Assembly (NCBI GenBank): GCA_029891385.1 | Contig: CM057228.1 | Coordinates: forward strand, 50,245,783 to 50,309,782 | Length of the DNA: 64,000 nucleotides | From: Erythroxylum novogranatense | Taxonomy: Eukaryota > Streptophyta > Magnoliopsida > Malpighiales > Erythroxylaceae | Direction of reading: 5' to 3' | Shown here: positions 57,001 to 64,000 of the stretch, piece by piece | How positions within the stretch are numbered: the first letter of the stretch is position 1 | How the letters are laid out: every line of letters begins with the position of its first letter | Notes under the pieces: generated by a model | What the model was told of the DNA's origin: nothing | What the model saw: only the letters and a program-made list of their open reading frames with translations | Databases searched by the model: none | Translations under genes and position numbers: made by a program

Positions 57001-57990
57001 ATGTGAAGCTTTCTTGGCACACGTTGTGGATGTCGATGTGCATGAAGGGAAGTTAGAGGATTTCCCGATTGTGAGGGAGTTTCTAGATGTGTTCCCAGAT
57101 GAATTGCTAGGTTTGCCGCCGGTGAGGAAAATCGAGTTTGCCATTGACTTGATTCCCAGAACTGCGCCTATTTCAATACCGCCGTACAGGATGGCTCCAG
57201 CTGAGTTGAGGGAGCTTAAGGAATAGTTGGAGGAACTGTTAGAGAAGGGGTATGCCAGGCCGAGTTCGTCTCCTTGGGGAGCACTAGTTCTGTTTGTTAA
57301 GAAGAAGGATGGATCATGGCGAATGTGCATTGACTGTCGGAAACTCAACAAGGTGACAGTTAAGAACAAGTATCCGTTGCCACGGATAGATGAACTGTTT
57401 GACCAGCTGCAGGGAGCACGGGTCTTTTCCAAGATTGATCTCAGGTCAGGCTATCATCAGCTCAGAATCAAGGAGGCTGATGTAAGCAAGACAACATTCA
57501 GGACCCGTTATGGGCATTATGAGTTTTTGGTTATGCCATTCGACTTGACCAATGCTCCAGCTGCTTTCATGGATCTTATGAATAGGGTCTTCAAGGAGTT
57601 TCTGGATCAGTTTGTCATAGTATTCATAGATGACTTCAAGGAGTTTCTGGATCAGTTTGTCATAGTATTCATAGATGACATTCTGGTGTATTCTAAGAGT
57701 GAAGAAGAGCATAAGAAGCATCTCAGGATTGTATTGCAGACTCTTAGGGAGAGAGAGCTTTATGCTAAGTTCAACAAGTGTGAGTTTTGGCTTCATGAGG
57801 TGACATTCTTTGGGCATGTGATTTCGCAGGATGGTGTGCATGTAGATCCGAGGAAATTTGAAGCATTAGTGAATTGGCACGCACCAAAGACAGCGACAGA
57901 GGTGAGGAGTTTTCTGGGTCTAGCAGGTTACTACAGGAGGTTTGTAGAAGGATTCTCCATGATAGCTGCTCCGATGACCAAGCTATTGAG
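57001..57990 (+). pseudogene. E11 reverse transcriptase, with 45-bp tandem duplication
   Basis: From IEFAIDLIPRTAPISIPPYR to the RT palm and thumb. TAG at 57224 (RELKE|LEELL), then [55 protein letters not shown] (Asp for the usual Gly), then [15 protein letters not shown] in two copies (57590-57634 and 57635-57679), followed by [11 protein letters not shown] and [10 protein letters not shown]. The two copies each carry the catalytic FIDD, so the RT has an extra 15-residue insertion at its active site. It is almost certainly not functional. Confidence 0.92.
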
Positions 57991-58480
57991 GAAGAATCAG
58001 AAGTTCATCTGGACCGATGAGTGCCAGAAGAGCTTTGAGGAGCTCAAGCATAGGTTGATAAGTGCTCCAGTGCTGATTTTGCCTTTTGGTGATGAGGGTT
58101 ATACAGCGTACAGTGATGCCTCGAGGAAGGGTCTAGGTTGTGTATTGATGCAAGGAGACAGGGTGATAGCTTATGCTTCAAGGCAACTGAGGCCATATGA
58201 GTTGAATTACCCAACTCATGATTTGGAGTTGCCAGCAGTGATCTTTGCCTTGAAGATTTTGAGGCATTATCTATATGGGGTTCAGACAAGGATCTTTACT
58301 GATCATAAGAGTCTCAAGTACTTACTGAGCCAGAAGGAATTGAATTTGAGACAGAGAAGGTGCATTGAGTTACTCAAGGATTATGATTTGTTGATTGAGT
58401 ACCATCCAGGCAAAGCAAATGTAGTGGCAGATGCTTTGAGCAGGAAGTCTTCTATTGCCCATGTTCAGACAGTTTATCTT
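57991..58480 (+). pseudogene. E11 RNase H
   Basis: [19 protein letters not shown], then the first catalytic Asp in [40 protein letters not shown] (Glu), [13 protein letters not shown] (second Asp) and the end [17 protein letters not shown]. The frame is open here. It would remove the RNA template after reverse transcription. Confidence 0.92.
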
Positions 58481-59548
58481 CCTTTATTGGAAGAAATGAC
58501 CAAGCTTAAGATAAGCTTCAAGCAGGAGGAACCAAATTGCCTCCTAGCTAATTTCAGAGTAAGGCCTATACTCCGAGAGAAGGTTAGGGAGTTGCAGGCA
58601 CAGGATGCAGAGTTAAGCAAGCTTCGAGTGGAAATTCAGAATGGTAAGATTTCTGAAGTAGTAGTGAGAGATGATGGACTCATGATAGTGGGGGATAGAC
58701 TTTGCATTCCAGACAGTAGGAAAGTTAAGGATGAGATTTTGGATGAGGCACACAATGCGCCTTATGTCATGCACCCAGGTAGCACCAGGATGTACAAGGA
58801 TTTGAGAGAGCATTTTTGGTGGAAGGGCATGAAGAGAGATGTAGCAGAGTATGTCAGTAAGTGTCTCGTGTGTCAGCAAGTCAAGGCTGAACACCAGGTG
58901 CCTTCAGGCAAGTTAAGGCCATTATCCATTCCTGAGTGGAAGTGGCAAAGAGTAACCATAGATTTTTTGATGGGTTTGCCTAAGACCAGTAGGAAGCATG
59001 ATGCCATATGGGTCGTTATGGATAGGTTGACAAAGTCAGCCCATTTTTTGGCAATCAAGCAGACTGATTCGTTGCATGTGCTAGCCAAGAAGTACATTGA
59101 TGAGGTAGTGAGATTGCATGGAATTTCAGATTCTATAGTTTCTGACAGGGATCCTCGGTTTACTTCGAGATTTTGGGGAAGCTTGCAGGAAGCTTTAAGT
59201 ACTAAGCTGCATTTTAGTATGACATTTCACCCTTAGATAGATGGTCAATCTGAGAGGACCATTCGGACACTTGAGGGAATGCTCAGGGCATGCGTGTTAG
59301 ATTTCAAGGGAGCTTGGGATGAGAATTTGCCTTTGGTCGAATTTGCTTACAATAATTCGTACCACTCGAGCATTCAGATGGCTCCATATGAGGCTTTGTA
59401 TGGAAGGAGGTGTAGAACTCTGATATATTGGGATGAAGAAGGGGAGAGGAAACTGATAAGACCAGAATTGATTCAGATGATAGTGGATAAAGTCAATCTG
59501 GTTAAGCAGCGGCTTAAGGCAGCTCATGATAGGATGAAGAGTTACTGA
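58481..59548 (+). pseudogene. E11 integrase (HHCC and DDE)
   Basis: Zinc-binding [28 protein letters not shown] (58750-58880). Core catalytic residues: [11 protein letters not shown] (Asp, near 58960), [12 protein letters not shown] (Asp, near 59145) and [11 protein letters not shown] (Glu, near 59255). TAG at 59234 interrupts between the second Asp and Glu. The 669-codon frame ends there. It resumes [20 protein letters not shown] in frame 59279-59548 and reaches [15 protein letters not shown], then a small frameshift. Confidence 0.92.
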
Positions 59549-60030
59549 TGCTCATCAGAAGTAGATGGAGTATGACGTCGGTGAGAAAGTGTTCCTTAAG
59601 ACGTCTCCTTAGAAGGGAGTAATGAGTTTTGGCAAGAAAGGCAAGTTGAGTCCAAGATATGTGGGTCCTTATGAGATTCTTGAGAGGATCGGACCACTAG
59701 CTTCTGAGTTGGCGTTGCACGCCAGAGTTGTCTCAGATCCATGATGTTTTTCATGTTTCCATGCTGAGGAGGTACAGATCAGATCCTTCTCATGTCATTC
59801 AGGTTTCAGAGATTCAGTTAAGAGATGACTTGAGTTATGAGGAAATTCCAGTAGCGATCTTGGACACAAAGGAAAAGGTCCTCAGGAACAAGACAGTTCA
59901 GCTAGTTAAAGTTCTGTGCAGGAACCATTCAGTGGAAGAGGCCACGTGGGAGCCATTGGACGCCATGAAAGAGAAGTATCCAAGTCTTTTTGATGATTCA
60001 GGTAAATTTCGAGGACGAAATTTCTTTTAA
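59549..60030 (+). pseudogene. E11 integrase C-terminus and chromodomain
   Basis: After a frameshift at about 59546 and a TAG at 59608, GKLSPRYVGPYEILERIGP is recognisable. After a one-base insertion near 59720 the frame 59728-60030 reads SQIHDVFHVSMLRRYRSDPS and ends VQLVKVLCRNHSVEEATWEP, a chromodomain tail that in chromoviruses directs insertion to heterochromatin. The last codons are GKFRGRNFF. It overlaps the polypurine tract region by design. Confidence 0.88.
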
Positions 60031-60042
60031 GAGGGGGAGAAA
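60028..60042 (+). promoter_or_regulatory. E11 polypurine tract
   Basis: TAAGAGGGGGAGAAA abuts the LTR start TGTTGGGC. Confidence 0.9.
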
Positions 60043-62252
60043 TGTTGGGCTCCAAATTTGTTTTTCTTGATGTTATTAAGTATAAATTAAGTTGATTGTG
60101 TTATTTATGGCATAGTTTGATTTTATTGAAAGTATTAATGGGAAATTAAGATTTAATTGAGTTTAATATGGAATAATGGTTATGAAAGAGTAAAAATGTT
60201 TAAGGGAAAAATGGGCAAGGCTTTTAAGTTGGCTAAGTTAAGGCTTAACTAAGAGGGGCATTATAGTCTTTGCTCTTTCTTGTAGACTTAAGGAATTAAA
60301 AGAAGAAAAGTAAAGAAACAGAAATAAGAAGAAGAAGAAAGAACAGAAGAGAGAGTCGTAGGGAGAGAGGAGAAGAAGAAGAAAAAAAGAGGAAGCTTGG
60401 TTTTGATGTTTTCCGAAGGATTAGAAGCATTCTCCAGGTAAGTTAAGCTCTTTCATCCTTGTTTGAGATGGATTAAATCCTAGATTTGCTTGGAATGAGT
60501 TAGAATCAATGGAGTTAGGGTTTATGGGAAAGATGGGTAGAAATTCTTTGGGTTGTTGTTTTGTTGATGATTTGGTGTTAGAATGAGTGTAGAAAGGAAG
60601 TATAGAACTTGATTCAAGGGTTAGATGTGTTGTAGTTGAGAAAGGGAAGGATTAGAGTTGAAAATGTCGAACTGGGTTTGGGAGTCGACCCTCCGTCCAT
60701 ACGTCATGACGTCGTGAGGCTGCACGCCGTGACGCAGCAGAGTCGCATGCCACGACATGTTGAGCCGCACGCCATGACGCTTGAAAGACTACCACGTGGC
60801 GTGGCAGGTCACACGTCGCGATGAGCAAGCCTCGTCGCGGCGAGGCCAGTTTTCCAGCAAGATTAGATTTTAGTGTTTTAAGCATATCTTTTGCTACAGA
60901 AGTTCTTTTGAGGTGATTTTTGATGTGTTGTAAACTAGAGACATAGATCTACAAGTTTTGTGAAGTGGTGAAGTTCTGAATCAGTTTCTAAAGATATGAA
61001 ATTTTGGATGGAAGTTAAGAATGGAAATATTATTTCAGCATGAGTTATTGAATGGGATTTTGGTTCTTATTTTTAGGAAATCAAGTGAGGCAAGAGGATC
61101 AAGAGGCTCAAGAGGAAACTCATTCCTAGGCAAGAAAAAGCAATGAAATCAGGTGGGTTCATGTTTATAATAGAGTAAATAAGTCACTCATTGTTTTGTT
61201 TAATCAAGAAAGAGTTAATGCATTTAAATTGCATCATCACGATTGCATTACATACTATTATAAATGATTATAGGTTGTTATATGATTTGCATTCATGAAT
61301 TATGAAAAGGATTCCAAAAAGGGGTTTTTCTCCTTTCACGAATACATGTACATGAAATCATGTTTTACGAATATATGACAAGCAAGTTTACAAGCAAGTG
61401 CCAGTTTGGCAAACAAGTTTACAAGAACATGAATCATGCATATTTATGTGGGTTATGCGGTATGTCCTCACGAATAGTCAAGTGTACATTGACTCACGAA
61501 AAGGCTTCTCCCCCCTGCCCGCTAGTGGCACAGGGTTTCTTACAAGGATTCCCTCACGAAACTACGTCTACACATCAACATTTTGATGGAATGTGTAGTA
61601 CGTCATGAACTAGGGACAACCCAAACCATTATGTTATGTTATGTGTTTATGTGTCATGCATCACGAATTGTTCAAGAATCAAGAATTTTCAAGACAATGA
61701 CTCATACATGCTCAATTGTTATGATTTCAACAAGTACCACGACAATGAGTTATTTTTGAATACTTTTGCTTATTGCTATATTATAAATATGTTCCCACGA
61801 GTTTTATAGCTCACCCCCTCTAATCTCCCCCATTCAGGTGATGAGCATGAGATCGAGTGAGTCACGAGTTACAGAAGCACTCCGTTTTGTCATGTTTACT
61901 TTTAAGCTTTAGTTACATTTCAAGTATTATTGGTTCAAGAGTACTTTGTATTTTTGGCTCTTGAACTCAAAGTTGTAATTTGGTTTGTGATGTTCGTAAA
62001 GCTTTATGAATCTCATCTTTTGGAGCATGAATTATGGATTTGTTTGTTTAAAGCATATGAAAGCAGGTTTCAAGTTTGTTTTCCAGCAGGCCCATTAATC
62101 TTCCGCGGGTCCTTGTTTCAAGTTTGTTTTATGTGGGCCCATCAAGTTTTCGATGGTCGTTTTCTGAAATTGTTAAATTAACAGGTTTCATCCCACGCAT
62201 ACAGTATCACGCTCTCATGTCCGATGTTGGGCTCCGGTAGCGGGGTCCAACA
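60043..62252 (+). repeat. E11 3' LTR, 2210 bp
   Basis: Close to the 5' LTR; ends at the second TSD. The palindrome array is longer and more diverged than in the 5' LTR (60698-60846). Confidence 0.92.
60698..60846. repeat. CGTCGCGAC-type array, E11 3' LTR
   Basis: About eight units (CATACGTCATGACG, CACGCCGTGACGC, CATGCCACGACATG, CACGCCATGACGC, CACGTGGCGTGGC, CACGTCGCGATG, CTCGTCGCGGCGAGG). Confidence 0.8.
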
Positions 62253-62312
62253 GGCTGATTTTTACTTAACTCTCTATTGATTTTTTCTGTTCTGTTTTTT
62301 TTTTGTTTGCAG

Positions 62313-62519
62313 GATAATGCCTCGAACTAAGAACACTAGCAAGTCCTACCGACCCCAATCCCCTTCGGATGTACTTCCCTCTCCCTCACATTAGCTTGAT
62401 GAGTTTTAATCTGACCCTTCTGTTTCACCTCACCCCGTTGCCTCTACATCCTCTTTGGGAGTTTTCTCCGCCCATTCTACTTCTCCCCAACCCTCACACT
62501 CTTCGCACCACCACCTTTC
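62313..62519 (+). pseudogene. E10 second ORF (MPR...) remnant, cut by E12
   Basis: After the AG acceptor (62311-62312) the sequence GATAATGCCTCG gives MPRTKNTSKSYRPQSPSDVL, then TAG at 62392-62394. Homologous by position and start to E8 31165-31255. The rest to 62519 is Pro/Ser/His-rich in broken frames. Function unknown. Confidence 0.5.
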
Positions 62520-62579
62520 TGTTAAGTCAAACCAGACTTCACGTATTAAATAATTTTGATAATAAACAAAGAGAAATAT

Positions 62580-62990
62580 ATGGAAGAAAAAGCAGACGAT
62601 ACAAAAGGCATTTAAAGAAAAATGAGCGGAAGGAAGCGAGCATTTATACAAAAAGCATTTAAAGAAAAGCAGACGGAAGAAAAGAAGACGATACAAAAGC
62701 GAGATGAAAGAAAAGATTAAGGAAAAAGCGAGGCGATACAAAAGCGCATTTAAAAAGAAAAAGCAGAGCGGAAGGAAAAGCGAGACGATACAAAAGGCAT
62801 TTAAAGAAAAATGAGCGGAAGGAAAAGCATTTATACAAAAGGTATTTAAAGAAAAATGACGGAAGAAAAAGCAAACGATACAAAAGGCATTTAAAGAAAA
62901 ATGGCGGAAGGAAAAGCGCATTTATACAAAAGGCATTTAAAGAAAAATGATTTAAAGAAAAGCGGGCGATACAAAAAGGCATTTTAAGCT
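62580..62990 (+). repeat. E12 LTR array: agacgataca, catttaaagaaaa and gcggaaggaaaa words
   Basis: Three words alternate irregularly: (G)AGACGATACAAAAG, GCATTTAAAGAAAAA, GCGGAAGGAAAA, plus GCATTTATACAAAA. Compare AGACGATAGAAAA and GATGGAAGGAAAA in the E6 LTR. Confidence 0.85.
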
Positions 62991-63125
62991 TTACTTAAGA
63001 CAAAAAGCATTTATACGAAAATAAGACGGAAGAAAGAAACATCGCTTAAGGCGGTTACATGAGCTAAATCGAATAACCGCTTTTAAAGATTCAAGAAGAG
63101 ATAGTCAAAAGCAGTTGAAGTTGAC

Positions 63126-63133
63126 TATAAATA
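63126..63133 (+). promoter_or_regulatory. Probable TATA box, E12 LTR
   Basis: TATAAATA in GACTATAAATAAGAG, positioned as in E4. Confidence 0.55.
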
Positions 63134-63668
63134 AGAGTCGAGATTGAAGAAGAAATAACTTTTGGAAAAAGTGAATGAAACTCGTATTCAATATCCGCTT
63201 ATCTCGAGAAAATTACGAACTATTTTCGAGTGTATATTGTGAAGAGCAACTCTTTTGTAAAAGCTCTTTATCGCTTTTTCATTTTGAAAAAGTCTCTGAT
63301 AGCCTCAAGAGGCTAAGAGTAAAAGAATACTTGATGTTAAGAGACCAAGAGGCGCAATTTAAAGAATACTTGTAATCGTTTGAGATAGTGAAAATCTCGT
63401 AAGAATATATCGAGGATCGGACGTAGCCCACGGTTTGGGGTGAACCAGATAAAATTGTGTTTTTTCTCTAACTCTTACTTTTCTTAAATCGTAGTTTTCA
63501 TTATTAACAAAGTTTTCAAACTAGTTAAGAATTGATTTCGATAAGTTTTACGAAAGAACAAGCAATTGTTATCAAGGGATTAAAGAAAAGTTTATCACAA
63601 TTCAACCCCCTTCTTGTGTATCTTGGTCATATTATTACTCAATATATTAACGTGTGATTTACTTCAAT

Positions 63669-63680
63669 TGGTATCAGAGC
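63669..63680 (+). promoter_or_regulatory. E12 primer-binding site (tRNA-iMet)
   Basis: TGGTATCAGAGC, 16 bases after the LTR end as in E4. Confidence 0.93.
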
Positions 63681-63723
63681 AAGGTGTTCAAGAATCACTC
63701 TAATAAAGTGTGAACTAAAGAAA

Positions 63724-64000
63724 ATGGTGGAATCACACGCCAGATATTGCGAGAAGGAGCCTCACCACGGACCTCCAAAGATTCAATGGTGAAGACTACC
63801 ACTATTGGAAGGATCGGATGAGATTGTTTATCGAGTCTACTCACATTGACCTTTGGGACATCATCGAGAATGGACCTTACACACCTGAAGATGATGATAA
63901 AAATCCAATTCCACGAGAAAGATGGACAGCTAAGCAGAAAGCAAGATTTCAACTAAACTCCAAAGCGAAATTTTTCTTGAGTTGTGCATTGAGCAGAAGC
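63724..64000 (+). pseudogene. E12 gag, 5' part (SIRE-like copia), runs off the window
   Basis: ATG at 63724 in AAAATGGTGG, the position of the E4 gag start. A shift follows within 60 bases. A second frame reads NGEDYHYWKDRMRLFIEST, then HIDLWDIIENGPYTPEDDDK and KARFQLNSKAKFFLSCALSR to the window end. Clearly homologous to E4 gag at 41176-41496. The minus-strand 63952-63695 frame is a shadow. Confidence 0.88.

Larger units (their letters stand above)
52922..62252 (+). mobile_element. E11: Tekay-type chromovirus (Ty3/gypsy), 9.3 kb
   Basis: LTRs start TGTTGGGCYCC and end GGRTCCAACA; the TSD GGCTG is at 52917-52921 and 62253-62257. Between the 5' LTR and the polypurine tract it encodes gag, protease, RT, RNase H, integrase and a C-terminal chromodomain in that order, the plan of chromoviruses. 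LTR length (2.2 kb), tRNA-iMet site and chromodomain point to the Tekay/Del lineage. It has many premature TAG codons and small shifts, so it is inactive. It is the most complete coding element in the window. Confidence 0.93.
52667..62312 (+). other. E10 putative intron, hosting E11
   Basis: GTAAGTG at 52667 and TTTTGTTTGCAG ending 62312; E11 (9331 bp) plus one TSD copy accounts for nearly all the length, leaving about 310 bp. The corresponding E8 intron is 341 bp. Confidence 0.5.
47362..62519 (+). mobile_element. E10: Athila-type Ty3/gypsy element, 3' end outside window
   Basis: 5' LTR 47362-48861 (starts TGATTGAGCC, candidate TSD GTTGT at 47357-47361), primer-binding site, gag, protease, then a spliced-leader-like exon, a putative intron containing E11, and the MPR ORF. 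E12 interrupts it at 62520. It is the sister family of E8 with the same plan and again no RT or integrase before the leader exon. Confidence 0.9.
62520..63652 (+). repeat. E12 5' LTR, about 1133 bp
   Basis: Starts TGTTAAGTCAAACC and ends about ATATTAACG, the expected final A being changed or miscalled. It contains the 62580-62990 motif array and a TATA at 63126. Minus-strand frames 62921-62430 and 62982-62659 arise from the array and are not genes. Confidence 0.85.
62520..64000 (+). mobile_element. E12: SIRE-like copia element, 3' part outside window
   Basis: LTR 62520-63652 (starts TGTTAAGTC, contains GGTGAACCAGATAAAATTG and CAATTCAACCCCCTTCTTG), primer-binding site, and gag start. Same family group as E4. 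It is inserted in the E10 second ORF. Confidence 0.9.

Noticed and set aside
56881..57432. 183-codon minus-strand open frame
   Set aside because: Antisense shadow of E11 protease and RT, which match on the plus strand.
62430..62982. Two long minus-strand open frames rich in Phe, Ser, Leu
   Set aside because: Antisense of the E12 LTR A/G-rich array; no homologue by eye.

Overview
The window is nuclear DNA of a flowering plant, most probably a eudicot: AT-rich, with no bacterial-style operons and nothing I could recognise as a host gene. It is essentially a stack of nested LTR retrotransposons. I recognise twelve element pieces, named E1 to E12 here. Six boundaries are fixed by 5-bp target-site duplications (TSDs) or by an interrupted sequence that rejoins exactly. 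Every protein-coding stretch is retroelement gag, protease, integrase, reverse transcriptase (RT) or RNase H, and all are broken by stops or frameshifts. I saw no tRNA, rRNA, CRISPR array or host exon.

Layout. E1 (1-1550, minus) is a partial Ty3/gypsy LTR inserted in E2 (1551-4465, minus), a decayed Ale-like Ty1/copia element with a 157-bp LTR. 4466-5207 is featureless AT-rich DNA. E3 (5208-6885, minus) is a Tat-type Ty3 LTR plus the tail of its internal region. It is interrupted at 6886 by E4, a SIRE-like copia element (plus) that reappears at 40917-41800 and 46156-47361 and leaves the window. Inside the E4 LTR sits E5, a solo copia LTR (minus, 7617-40916, TSD GTTAG). E5 is itself split by E6 (9160-20904, TSD AATAC), a decayed Tekay-like Ty3 element with about 4.5-kb LTRs, and by E7 (21279-40725, TSD TGTAT), a copia element on the minus strand. 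E7 is in turn split by E8 (25544-35255, TSD CCCTT), an Athila-type Ty3 element. The chain E3 > E4 > E5 > E7 > E8 is five levels deep.

Further right, E9 (41801-46155, plus) is a second, 3'-truncated copy of the E5 family inserted in E4 gag. E10 (47362-62519, plus) is a second Athila element inserted in E4. E11 (52922-62252, TSD GGCTG) is a Tekay chromovirus with gag, protease, RT, RNase H, integrase and chromodomain, lying inside a probable intron of E10. E12 (62520 to the end) is a second SIRE-like element inserted in E10.

The most unusual feature is that several unrelated families carry dense arrays of a short palindrome in their LTRs, leaders or introns, and the palindrome differs by family: AAGTCGACTT in E7, ATCAGCTGAT in E6, ACGTCGCGACGT in both E10 and E11, and a TTCGCCG..GCGAA type in E8. 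The two Athila elements carry different palindromes at matching positions. Two other signals run through the window. Near-identical repeat copies differ mainly where CAG or CTG in one copy reads as CG or a similar string in the other, which may be a long-read consensus artefact at methylated CHG sites. Premature stops in coding remnants are mostly TAG where Gln CAG is expected, the signature of 5-methylcytosine deamination.
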